From Streptomyces sp. IMTB 2501 (GTDB lineage Bacteria > Actinomycetota > Actinomycetes > Streptomycetales > Streptomycetaceae), in assembly GCF_001953885.1 (NCBI RefSeq), contig NZ_MQUS01000005.1:124001-188000 (forward strand): a stretch of 64,000 bases of DNA. The letters are read 5' to 3'. The stretch's first letter is position 1; each line of letters opens with the position of its first letter. A program made the position numbers and the translations under genes. The notes under the pieces were generated by a model. That model saw only the letters and a program-made list of their open reading frames with translations, did not search any database and was not told where the DNA came from. This document shows, piece after piece, positions 24,701 to 33,721 of this stretch.

Positions 24701-26130
24701 AGCTCCTCCAGCTCCCGCAGCTGATCGAGGAACCACCGGGCGGGCGGCAGCGCGGTGGCCGCGGCGGCCAGCCGCTTCGACCGCTCCGTCCGCTCGGCCG
24801 CGGGCATGCTCAGCGCCGCGTGCAACGCCTGCGCCGTCCCCTCGATGTCGTACGGGTTCACCACGGTCGCGTCGGCACCCAGCTCCTCGTACGCCCCCGC
24901 CTCCCGCGACAGCACCAGCGCACAGCCCTGGTCGGAGACGACCGGGACCTCCTTGGCGACCAGGTTCATGCCGTCCCGGATGGGGTTGACCAGGGCCACG
25001 TCGGCGAGCCGGTAGGCGGCCAGCGAGCGTGCGAAGTCGTCCTTGACGTGCAGCACGACCGGGGTCCAACCGGGCGTGCCGTAGGCCGAGTTGATCTCCT
25101 CGGCCACCCGCTGCACCGCGGCCGTGTAGTCGCGGTACACGGCGAGGTCCTGCCGCGACGGATAAGCGAACGCGAGATGCACCACCCGCTCCCGCCACTC
25201 GGGGTGCGTGTCCAGCAGCCGCCGGTACGCCAGCAGCCCGCGCACGATGTTCTTCGACAGCTCGGTGCGGTCGACGCGGACCACGGCCTTGCGGCCCTCG
25301 CCGATCTCCGCCCGCAGGGCCGTCATCCGCTCCTCGACATCCGGCTCATGTGCCCGCTTGCGCAGGAAGTCCGCGTCCGCGCCGAGCCCGTGCACCCCGA
25401 CCGCCGTACCCGTGAGGCTGTCGGGACCCAGTACCGCGGCACAGCAGGACGCGAACGCGTCCGCCCAGCGCGCGGTCAGAAAGGCCGCCCGGTCCGCGCC
25501 CAGGATGCCGTTCAGCAACGCGGCCGCGATGTCGTCGGGCAGCAGCCGGAAGTAGTCCGGCGGCGCCCACGGGGTGTGCGAGAAATGGCCGATGAGCAGG
25601 TCCGGGCGCAGCTCGCGAAGCATGCCGGGCACCAGGCACAGGTGGTAGTCCTGCACCAGCACCGCCGCCCCGTCGGCCGCCTCCTCGGCCAGCGCCTCGG
25701 CGAACGCCCGGTTGTAGGCCTCGTACGACGCCCACTGCCGCCGGAACTCCACGTCGAAGACCGGCTCCAGCGGGGTCTGGTACAGCATGTGGTGGACGAA
25801 CCAGAGCACCGAGTTGGCGATGCCGTTGTAGGCGTCGGAGTGCACCTCGGCGTCGATGTCGAGCATCCGCACCCGCTGCCCGCCGGTGTCCTCGGCCGGC
25901 AGCAGCCCGCCGGCCGCCCGCCGTACGGCCTCCCGGTCGCCGTCGCCGAGCGCCGCGCACACCCACACCGAGTCCGCCTCCGCCCCGATGGCCGACAGCC
26001 CCGAGACCAGCCCGCCGCCACCCCGTCTGGCGCGCAGCGAGCCGTCCCCCTCCCTCGCGTACGAAACCGGGCCGCGGTTGGACGCGACCAGCACCCGAGC
26101 CTTCTCGGCAGCACCCTGCGTGGAAGCCAT
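24688..26130 (-). CDS. otsA: Trehalose-6-phosphate synthase
   Basis: A 480-residue GT20 enzyme that joins glucose from an NDP-glucose donor to glucose-6-phosphate. It opens with VLVASNRGPVSYAREGDG and has the conserved VQDYHLCLVPGMLRE, IGHFSHTPWAPP and the donor-site VNPIRDGMNLVAKE. ATG 26130 gives the standard N-terminus. It is convergent with otsB. Trehalose made by OtsAB protects spores and hyphae from drying and osmotic stress; Streptomyces can also make it by the TreYZ and GlgE routes. Confidence 0.95.
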   Translation of the reverse strand: MASTQGAAEKARVLVASNRGPVSYAREGDGSLRARRGGGGLVSGLSAIGAEADSVWVCAALGDGDREAVRRAAGGLLPAEDTGGQRVRMLDIDAEVHSDAYNGIANSVLWFVHHMLYQTPLEPVFDVEFRRQWASYEAYNRAFAEALAEEAADGAAVLVQDYHLCLVPGMLRELRPDLLIGHFSHTPWAPPDYFRLLPDDIAAALLNGILGADRAAFLTARWADAFASCCAAVLGPDSLTGTAVGVHGLGADADFLRKRAHEPDVEERMTALRAEIGEGRKAVVRVDRTELSKNIVRGLLAYRRLLDTHPEWRERVVHLAFAYPSRQDLAVYRDYTAAVQRVAEEINSAYGTPGWTPVVLHVKDDFARSLAAYRLADVALVNPIRDGMNLVAKEVPVVSDQGCALVLSREAGAYEELGADATVVNPYDIEGTAQALHAALSMPAAERTERSKRLAAAATALPPARWFLDQLRELEELQSS

Positions 26131-26251
26131 GGTCCTCAACCTAGCCCGGCCCGGAAACGCTCAAACGTACGGTTGGGGTCCGGCGCGCGGACGTATACGA
26201 CCGGCGCGCGCCAACCACTGCGACCGGTTCGCTCCGACCGCTACGACCGGT

Positions 26252-27196
26252 TCACGCCACCTTGCGGTCGGCGTACTCCGCGATCTCCGCCATCGGTGGC
26301 CGCTCCTCGGTGTCCACCGAGTACGTGCGTGGCTCGAAACCGTCCGTGCCGCGTTCGAACTGGGTCAGCGCGGGGCGGACCAGGTGGCCGCGGGCCAGCC
26401 GGAGCTGGGCCGTGCGGTAGATCTCCGCGGCCATCCGGCCCAGCGCCTGTCCGTCCTGGTGGCGGTGTTTGCGCACGCCCACGTCCACCTGCGCGAGCGC
26501 GTCCAGCCCCACCAGGTGCAGCGCGTCCACCAGCATGCCCAGCTCCACGCCGTAGCCGACGGGGAAGGGGAGCTGTTCCAGCAGGCTGCGGCGGGCCGCG
26601 TACTCGCCGCCCAGCGGCTGGACGAAACCGGCCAGCTGCGGCCAGTGCAGGTTCAGCAGTGGGCGGGCCATCAGCTCGGTGACCCGGCCGCCCTGCCCCG
26701 CGGCCCCGGCGAGCGGACGGTCGTACATGGCCTTGACCAGGTCGACACCCGGCTCGGTGAGCAGCGGGCCGACGATCCCGGAGACGAAGTCGGAGGAGAA
26801 TTCCCTGAGGTCGGCGTCGACGAAACAGATGATGTCCCCGCCGGTCACCAGCAAGGAGCGCCAGAGCACTTCACCCTTTCCGGGGACGGCGGGAATGCGC
26901 GGGAGGATCTCGTCGCGGTGAACGACCCGCGCGCCCGCGCGCGCGGCGACCTCGGAGGTACGGTCGGTGGAGCCGGAGTCGACGACGACGATCTCGTCGA
27001 CCAGCGGAACCTGTTCCATCAGGTCATGGCGGACGACCGCGACGATGTCGCCGACCGTCTCCTCCTCGTTGAGCGCGGGCAGGACGACGCTGATCGTCTG
27101 GCCCGTGCGCTGCTTGGCGGACAGAAGGCGGTGGAGAGGGCGATCGGTCACGGACCAGGAGCGGGTGGCCAGCCAGTGCTCGACTTCTTCCAGCAC
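26252..27196 (-). CDS. gpgS: Glucosyl-3-phosphoglycerate synthase
   Basis: A 314-residue GT-A glycosyltransferase of family GT81. The nucleotide-binding region is VVLPALNEEETVGDIV, the DxD-type metal region is CFVDADLREF, and GSTDRTSEVAARAGARVVHR is a family marker. It transfers glucose from NDP-glucose to 3-phosphoglycerate, the first step to glucosylglycerate, a compatible solute used under nitrogen limitation and salt stress and a precursor of methylglucose polysaccharides in mycobacteria. GTG 27196 was chosen, with GGAG upstream; GTG 27226 is an alternative. No gpgP phosphatase is adjacent. Confidence 0.9.
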   Translation of the reverse strand: MLEEVEHWLATRSWSVTDRPLHRLLSAKQRTGQTISVVLPALNEEETVGDIVAVVRHDLMEQVPLVDEIVVVDSGSTDRTSEVAARAGARVVHRDEILPRIPAVPGKGEVLWRSLLVTGGDIICFVDADLREFSSDFVSGIVGPLLTEPGVDLVKAMYDRPLAGAAGQGGRVTELMARPLLNLHWPQLAGFVQPLGGEYAARRSLLEQLPFPVGYGVELGMLVDALHLVGLDALAQVDVGVRKHRHQDGQALGRMAAEIYRTAQLRLARGHLVRPALTQFERGTDGFEPRTYSVDTEERPPMAEIAEYADRKVA

Positions 27197-27356
27197 GGTC
27201 AGCGGCTCCTCTCTGTTCGTGATCACAGGGGCGAACCGTGTGATCCATCTCGCGGTTCGGACGACTATCTCAACTGTCCTGGCCTTCGGTTACAGTCTTG
27301 AACAACGCCGATGACCATCGCATGTCGGAGGGTCACGCGCGTTCACAACCGAATAC

Positions 27357-27478
27357 CGCTCATCCAGAGGGGCAGAGGGATACGGCCCGATGAAGCCCCG
27401 GCAACCCTCCAGCCGGTACTCGTAGATCAGTGTTGATCGCTCCGCGAGGCTCCCGGCTAGGGAAGGTGCCAAATCCGT
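27357..27478 (+). ncRNA. SAM-I (S-box) riboswitch upstream of thrC
   Basis: The conserved aptamer core is easy to read: CATCCAGAGGGGCAGAGGGA starts near 27361, followed by CGGCCCGATGAAGCC and CCGGCAACC, a variable P3/P4 arm, then GGTGCCAAATCC before 27478. This matches the SAM-I consensus in order and spacing. It lies 50-170 bases before thrC. S-adenosylmethionine binding normally lowers expression. There is no U-rich terminator, so control of translation by masking the ribosome binding site is the likely mechanism. Confidence 0.93.
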
Positions 27479-27501
27479 CTCATGGCGAGATGCGCCATGA
27501 G
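27479..27501 (+). promoter_or_regulatory. Putative expression-platform hairpin of the SAM riboswitch
   Basis: CTCATGGCG (27479-27487) and CGCCATGAG (27493-27501) form a perfect nine-base stem with a five-base loop directly after the aptamer. It lacks a U tract. The following GAGGAG and GCCTC around 27506-27526 could pair and hide the thrC ribosome binding site, so a switch between these structures is plausible. Confidence 0.6.
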
Positions 27502-27529
27502 GAAGATGAGGAGAAAGGGCCTCGCCTCC

Positions 27530-28807
27530 ATGGCTGTGCAGACAGTTGCAAGCAATTCCACCGTCGACCTCGGTCCGGCAGCGGCCCTGAGCTGTCGCGA
27601 GTGCGGGCACCGCGTTCCGCTCGGCCCGGTCTTCGCCTGCGAGGAGTGTTTCGGCCCGCTGGAGATCGCCTACGACTTCTCCGGTTACGACACCGAAGAA
27701 CTGCGTCGCCGTATCGAGGCCGGCCCGGCGAACATCTGGCGGTACGCCCCGCTGCTGCCGGTCCCGGCGGACGTGGCCGACAAGCCCAACCTGAACCCGG
27801 GCTGGACCAAGCTCGTCAAGGCCGACAACCTCGCCCACGAGTTGGGCGTCACGGGCGGCCTGTACGTGAAGGACGACTCCGGCAACCCGACGCACTCCTT
27901 CAAGGACCGCGTGGTCGCCCAGGCCCTGGAGGCCGCCCGCGCCTTCGGCTTCACCACGCTCTCCTGCTCCTCGACCGGCAACCTGGCCGGTGCCGTCGGC
28001 GCCGCCGCGGCCCGCGCCGGCTTCCGCTCCTGCGTGTTCATCCCGCACGACCTGGAGCAGGGCAAGGTCGTCATGGCCGCGGTCTACGGCGGTGAACTGG
28101 TCGGCATCGAGGGCAACTACGACGATGTGAACCGCTTCTGCTCGGAGCTGATCGGCGACCCGGTCGGCGAGGGCTGGGGCTTCGTCAACGTCAATCTGCG
28201 GCCGTACTACGCGGAGGGCTCCAAGACCCTCGCGTACGAGATCTGCGAGCAGCTCGGCTGGCGGCTGCCCGACCAGATCGTGATCCCGATCGCCTCCGGC
28301 TCCCAGCTCACGAAGATCGACAAGGGTCTGAAGGAGCTGATCGAGCTGGGTCTGGTCGAGGACAGGCCGTACAAGATCTTCGGCGCGCAGGCCGAGGGCT
28401 GCTCGCCGGTGTCGACGGCCTTCAAGGCCGGTCACGACGTGGTCCGCCCCCAGAAGCCGAACACCATCGCCAAGTCCCTCGCCATCGGCAACCCGGCCGA
28501 CGGTCCCTACGTCCTCGACATCGCGCGCCGCACCGGCGGTGCCGTGGAGGACGTGACGGACGAGGAAGTCGTCGACGCCATCAAGCTGCTGGCCCGTACC
28601 GAGGGCATCTTCGCGGAGACCGCCGGTGGTGTGACCGTCGGCGTGACGCGCAAGCTGATCAAGGACGGTGTGCTGGATCCGACGAGGACCACGGTGGTCC
28701 TCAACACCGGTGACGGGCTGAAGACGTTGGACGCGGTGGCGGGTACGGGACTGACCGCAACCATTCGTCCCAACCTGGAGTCGTTCCGCGAGGCGGGGCT
28801 CGTCTAG
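27530..28807 (+). CDS. thrC: Threonine synthase
   Basis: A 425-residue PLP enzyme that turns O-phosphohomoserine into threonine. An N-terminal zinc ribbon is visible (CRECGHRVPLGPVFACEEC). The PLP lysine lies in NPTHSFKDRVV, and the cofactor-phosphate loop is SCSSTGNLAGAVGAA. ATG 27530 gives the usual start MAVQTV; an upstream ATG at 27482 would place 16 extra residues inside the riboswitch hairpin. It is under a SAM-I riboswitch, which is notable because phosphohomoserine and homoserine are the branch point between threonine and methionine. cysO follows 76 bases later. Confidence 0.95.
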   Translation: MAVQTVASNSTVDLGPAAALSCRECGHRVPLGPVFACEECFGPLEIAYDFSGYDTEELRRRIEAGPANIWRYAPLLPVPADVADKPNLNPGWTKLVKADNLAHELGVTGGLYVKDDSGNPTHSFKDRVVAQALEAARAFGFTTLSCSSTGNLAGAVGAAAARAGFRSCVFIPHDLEQGKVVMAAVYGGELVGIEGNYDDVNRFCSELIGDPVGEGWGFVNVNLRPYYAEGSKTLAYEICEQLGWRLPDQIVIPIASGSQLTKIDKGLKELIELGLVEDRPYKIFGAQAEGCSPVSTAFKAGHDVVRPQKPNTIAKSLAIGNPADGPYVLDIARRTGGAVEDVTDEEVVDAIKLLARTEGIFAETAGGVTVGVTRKLIKDGVLDPTRTTVVLNTGDGLKTLDAVAGTGLTATIRPNLESFREAGLV

Positions 28808-28842
28808 GGGCCCACGCGGCGGCAGCCGCACATCGAATACAG

Positions 28843-28855
28843 CCCCGCGCCCCTG
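28843..28855 (-). repeat. Inverted copy of the CAGGGGCGCGGGG repeat core
   Basis: CCCCGCGCCCCTG between thrC and cysO is the reverse complement of the core at 23807-23819 and 58932-58944. It is too short to act as a convincing terminator. Confidence 0.5.
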
Positions 28856-28883
28856 GGGCGTCACCCTGACCGGAGGTTTCATC

Positions 28884-29159
28884 GTGAGCGTGACCGTTCG
28901 CATCCCCACCATCCTGCGCACCTACACCGGCGGCCAGGCCGAGGTCGCCGCCGAGGGCGCGACCCTCGCCGAGGTCATCGAGGACCTGGAGAAGAACCAC
29001 ACCGGGATCGCCGCCCGTGTCCTGGACGACCAGGGCAAGCTGCGCCGCTTCGTGAACGTCTACGTCAACGACGACGACGTGCGCTTCGAGCAGGGCCTTG
29101 AGACGGCGACCCCGGACGGCGCGGGCGTCTCCATCATTCCGGCCGTCGCCGGCGGCTGA
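28884..29159 (+). CDS. cysO: CysO-like ubiquitin-fold sulfur carrier protein
   Basis: A 91-residue ThiS/MoaD-type protein ending in the required diglycine (IPAVAGG). Its sequence (VTVRIPTILRTYTGGQ, KLRRFVNVYVNDDDVRF) closely recalls mycobacterial CysO, which carries thiocarboxylate sulfur for cysteine synthesis by CysM and release by Mec. Those partners are not in this window. It follows thrC on the same strand without a clear terminator, so the upstream SAM riboswitch may also govern it; this would link SAM level to sulfur supply. MoaD function is less likely. Confidence 0.88.
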   Translation: MSVTVRIPTILRTYTGGQAEVAAEGATLAEVIEDLEKNHTGIAARVLDDQGKLRRFVNVYVNDDDVRFEQGLETATPDGAGVSIIPAVAGG

Positions 29160-29161
29160 TC

Positions 29162-29176
29162 GTTACCTTAGGTAAC
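29162..29176. promoter_or_regulatory. Operator-like palindrome after cysO
   Basis: GTTACCTTAGGTAAC is a nearly perfect palindrome (GTTACC/GGTAAC) that begins three bases after the cysO stop codon. It has no stem long enough for a terminator and could bind a dimeric regulator. Confidence 0.35.
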
Positions 29177-29198
29177 ATCAGTTACGCATTGTTCATCG

Positions 29199-29235
29199 AA
29201 TTGCCTCCTCCGTGAGAGAAGCGGAGGGGGCAATT
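29199..29235. terminator. Strong hairpin terminator of the thrC-cysO unit
   Basis: A fourteen-pair stem (AATTGCCTCCTCCG with CGGAGGGGGCAATT, one G-U pair) with a nine-base loop follows cysO. The rest of the 29236-29591 spacer has no gene that I can support; it holds the promoter and untranslated leader of the cold-shock gene. Confidence 0.85.
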
Positions 29236-29591
29236 CTGCGTGATTGAGCGCGGTACAGTTGGGGAACCTGGTCACGGCCTCCGGGTCGAGAGCCCTGGAT
29301 CCATACCGCAAGCCCGACAAGAAGTAGCCAAAGTGCGCGGGTTTTATGCGGCTTTTGTGCCCTTTGTGTAGCCCGACTTGCCCCGAAGTCGGGCGAATTC
29401 TCACCACATTCCGGACCGTTCCCGTCCAGAATTCTCGTCCGATTGACCTGTTGCAGACGGCAGTTGGACAGATACATTCAGCCGCGGTCGACGCGTTCCG
29501 GCGCACGCCCCCGACCGATTTGGGGGGTGAGGTCTGACCCGGGTCCGCGAAGTGTGGATCTGTGCAAGGGCCAGTAATAGGGGAGTTAGGC

Positions 29592-29798
29592 ATGGCTCAG
29601 GGCACCGTCAAGTGGTTCAACGCGGAGAAGGGGTACGGCTTCATCGCGGTCGACGGTGGTGCGGATGTTTTCGTCCACTACAGCGCGATCCAGATGGACG
29701 GTTACCGCACCCTGGAAGAGGGGCAGCGGGTCGACTTCGAGATCTCGCAGGGCCAGAAGGGCCCGCAGGCGGACATGGTCCGGCTGGCGACCAGCTGA
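29592..29798 (+). CDS. Cold-shock protein (CspA family)
   Basis: A 68-residue single cold-shock domain. The RNA-binding motifs RNP1 (KGYGFIAV) and RNP2 (VFVHYSAI) are intact, and the opening [16 protein letters not shown] is standard. It is an RNA chaperone that melts structure in mRNA. It has a long leader (over 350 bases after the previous terminator), as is common for cold-shock genes, and its own terminator. Streptomyces has several paralogues, so a specific name is not given. Confidence 0.95.
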   Translation: MAQGTVKWFNAEKGYGFIAVDGGADVFVHYSAIQMDGYRTLEEGQRVDFEISQGQKGPQADMVRLATS

Positions 29799-29840
29799 AG
29801 CACGCGTCGGCTGACAGCGACGTTCTTCTGTTTCATCTTC

Positions 29841-29874
29841 GAAGGGCCCGTACCTCCCGGGGTGCGGGCCCTTC
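29841..29874 (+). terminator. Hairpin terminator after the cold-shock gene
   Basis: GAAGGGCCCG (29841-29850) pairs perfectly with CGGGCCCTTC (29865-29874). Confidence 0.85.
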
Positions 29875-29936
29875 GTGATGCCCGGCGCTCCCCTGTTCGC
29901 GCGCGGCTGAGCGCACCCTCCGGCAGCCCCGAGGCG

Positions 29937-29963
29937 CTTGCACTCGGGGGTGCCGAGTGCTAA
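29937..29963 (+). promoter_or_regulatory. CIRCE element 1 (HrcA site)
   Basis: CTTGCACTC, nine bases, GAGTGCTAA. The right half is perfect and the left half is degenerate in its first three bases compared with TTAGCACTC-N9-GAGTGCTAA. It is 160-190 bases upstream of groEL2. Confidence 0.85.
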
Positions 29964-29972
29964 TCATTGGCG

Positions 29973-31748
<1,776 letters not shown>

Positions 31749-31780
31749 TCGACCTGACGGTTGATCGCCTGTCCTTCGGA

Positions 31781-31833
31781 CCGAGGGCGGTGCCTCCAGC
31801 TTCTGGCTGGGGGTGCCGCCCTCGGGCGTTTTC
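31781..31833 (+). terminator. Intrinsic terminator of groEL2
   Basis: CCGAGGGCGG (31781-31790) pairs with CCGCCCTCGG (31816-31825), and the right arm runs into GCGTTTTC, one of the few T-containing terminators in the window. Confidence 0.9.
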
Positions 31834-31981
31834 AGTCGGCTTACTCCCTGAGTTCCTCGGTGTCCAGGGTGATGCTCACCGGCGGCCGGAGCTCGGCCTT
31901 CTTCAAGATCATGAACATGCTATGTTCCTTCTCGACCAAGATCATTTGGCTTGGTTTCACATGGCTCATTCAGGAGGAACT

Positions 31982-32284
31982 GTGTCCTTCGCAGTACGGG
32001 GGAAGCGCGGCATGGCACTGACCGGCCTCGCGGTCGCCGCCGCCATCGGTGGCGCGACGCTGACCACCGCGCCGGCCTACGCCGACGACGTCTACGGCCA
32101 CTGCACCACGGACGGTGTCCGCATCCGCTCCAACCCGAGCACCTCGGGCACGGTGCTCGGACTCTGCTACACCGGCGAACGCCTGGCGCACCGGGACGTG
32201 TCCGGTGACGGTCAGTGGGACCTGGTCTACGACGTCGACAGCGGCGTCAGCGGATGGATGTCCCACGGCTACTACAGCTGGTGA
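31982..32284 (+). CDS. Secreted bacterial SH3-domain protein
   Basis: A 100-residue exported protein. A signal peptide (MALTGLAVAAAIGGATLTTA, cleaved after AYA near residue 35) is followed by one SH3_3-like domain with GVRIRSNPSTSGTVLGLCY and the C-terminal GWMSHGYYSW. Bacterial SH3 domains bind cell-wall peptides, so a wall-associated role is plausible. Two cysteines in the mature part (YGHCTT, GLCYTG) may form a disulfide. GTG 31982 was chosen because AGGAGGA lies just upstream. Confidence 0.85.
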   Translation: MSFAVRGKRGMALTGLAVAAAIGGATLTTAPAYADDVYGHCTTDGVRIRSNPSTSGTVLGLCYTGERLAHRDVSGDGQWDLVYDVDSGVSGWMSHGYYSW

Positions 32285-32322
32285 CATGTCCCGCTGAGGT
32301 ACCGATGAAGATCTAGGGAAAG

Positions 32323-32350
32323 GGCCGCCCGGCCGTGTGGCAGGGCGGCC
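32323..32350. terminator. Bidirectional hairpin terminator
   Basis: GGCCGCCC (32323-32330) and GGGCGGCC (32343-32350) form an eight-base stem between the SH3 protein gene and the convergent membrane-partner gene. Confidence 0.7.
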
Positions 32351-32378
32351 TCTTCTCGTTGTGGCACGAACAGCGCAC

Positions 32379-33047
32379 CTAGGGCCCGTCCGAGACCCTC
32401 GGTGTGATCGCCGACAGTGTGTCGCCCGGGGTCAGTCTGTTGTAGAGCCAGACGGCGTCCTTCGTGCCGAGGCCGATCCAGCCGCCGGTTCGGGGGGCGC
32501 AGGCGAGGGAGCCGGCGTAGATGCTGGTCCCGTCGGTGTCGTGGAGTTCGACCACGTACGGTTCCCGCGCCTTGCAGGCGCCCTTGGCGAGTGGTCCGAC
32601 GGGGTCCCGCGTGAGGTCGAGTTTCGCGGAGACGGTCAGCGGGTGCGCGGTGACGAGGGTCGGGAAGCCCGAGGTGATGGGCATGACCCGGCCGTCGATG
32701 GTCAGGGTCTGCTTCTCGAAGTTCACCGTGCCGATGACCGGGGTCGGGGCCGGGCCGGGGGGCGAAGGGGAGGGGGACGAAGGGGAGGGGGACGGGAGGC
32801 GGGGGGCGGTGGCGGCCGGGGCTTGACGGTGTTCCGGAGCGTCACCCGTGTTCAGGGTCAGTGCGAATGCGGCCAGGGCGAGGGCCGCTGTGCCCGCGCC
32901 AAGGGTGAGAGCCGTGCGACGACGGCGGCCCCGGCGGGCGCCGCGGCGGCGGATCTCGGAGGCGGCGACGGGCGGCGAGGTCTCGTTCGCCGTGGCCAAC
33001 TCGCGGAGTGTGGCGGTCAGTTCATCCGTGTTGAGGTCATCCGACAC
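32379..33047 (-). CDS. Single-pass membrane partner of the adjacent ECF sigma factor
   Basis: A 222-residue protein. Residues 1-45 are a cytoplasmic part with a short helix (TDELTATLRELATANETSP) and an Arg-rich stop, about 46-66 is a membrane helix (LTLGAGTAALALAAFALTL), then a Pro/Ser linker and an extracellular domain (about 105-222) with two cysteines. The start GTG 33047 follows AAGGAGG and overlaps the sigma gene by eleven bases, so the two are coupled. The layout fits an anti-sigma factor, but no zinc ASD motif is visible, so that is inference. Confidence 0.7.
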   Translation of the reverse strand: MSDDLNTDELTATLRELATANETSPPVAASEIRRRGARRGRRRRTALTLGAGTAALALAAFALTLNTGDAPEHRQAPAATAPRLPSPSPSSPSPSPPGPAPTPVIGTVNFEKQTLTIDGRVMPITSGFPTLVTAHPLTVSAKLDLTRDPVGPLAKGACKAREPYVVELHDTDGTSIYAGSLACAPRTGGWIGLGTKDAVWLYNRLTPGDTLSAITPRVSDGP

Positions 33048-33594
33048 GGCCACCCTCCTTCCGTACCGGCGCAACGGCCTTCCGTACCGGCTCGCCGGTC
33101 CTCCGTGCCGGCTCATCGGCCTCGTCCGTGCCCAGCTGCTTCGCCAGCGCCGCCCGGCCCCGGGACAGCCGGGCCTTGACCGTGCCCACGGGCGCGCCGG
33201 TCTCGGAGGCTACCTGCTCGACACTCAGGTCGCACAGATGGTGCAGGACGATCGCCAACCGCTGTGCCTGGGGCAATTGGCGCAACGCGGCCACCAGCGC
33301 GGTGTGTTCGGGGCCGGGGCCGGGAGTCGACTCGGGGGGTGTGTGCCGTCGCACGAGTTCCAGCCAGCGTCTGGCGCGCCGCCAGCGGCTGACCGCCAGC
33401 CGTACGGCGACCGTGCGGATCCAGGCCTCCGGGGCGCTGTCGGCCAGGAAGGACTTCCGCCGGTCCCAGGCGCGTACGAACGCCTCCTGCACCACGTCCT
33501 GGGCTTCGCCGTGGTCTCCGGTGAAGGCGTAGAGCTGCCCGGTCAGGCGGGGGAACGCGGCCGCGTAGAAAGCGTCGAACTCGTCCTCGGTCAT
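33037..33594 (-). CDS. SigE-family ECF RNA polymerase sigma factor
   Basis: A 185-residue sigma factor with region 2 at about 10-75 (YAFTGDHGEAQDVVQEAFVRAW) and region 4 at about 96-150 (LPQAQRLAIVLHHLCDLSVEQVA, GTVKARLSRGRAAL). The C-terminal tail is basic. It directs polymerase to a small set of promoters, probably in response to an envelope signal passed by the overlapping membrane protein. ATG 33594 follows GGAGGG and matches the family start MTEDEFDAFY. It is divergent from a gene for a sigma-like membrane fusion, with 127 bases between the starts. Confidence 0.88.
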   Translation of the reverse strand: MTEDEFDAFYAAAFPRLTGQLYAFTGDHGEAQDVVQEAFVRAWDRRKSFLADSAPEAWIRTVAVRLAVSRWRRARRWLELVRRHTPPESTPGPGPEHTALVAALRQLPQAQRLAIVLHHLCDLSVEQVASETGAPVGTVKARLSRGRAALAKQLGTDEADEPARRTGEPVRKAVAPVRKEGGRVG

Positions 33595-33721
33595 GCCCTC
33601 CGCCGGAGTCTTGCTGAGTTTCTCGATTCGCGTGCAACCCGCCCGCCCCGTCCGTGCGTACAGGTCCCGTGGGCCGCGTGTGCGGCGTACATCGAAACAC
33701 ACGTGACCCAAGGAGAAGACG

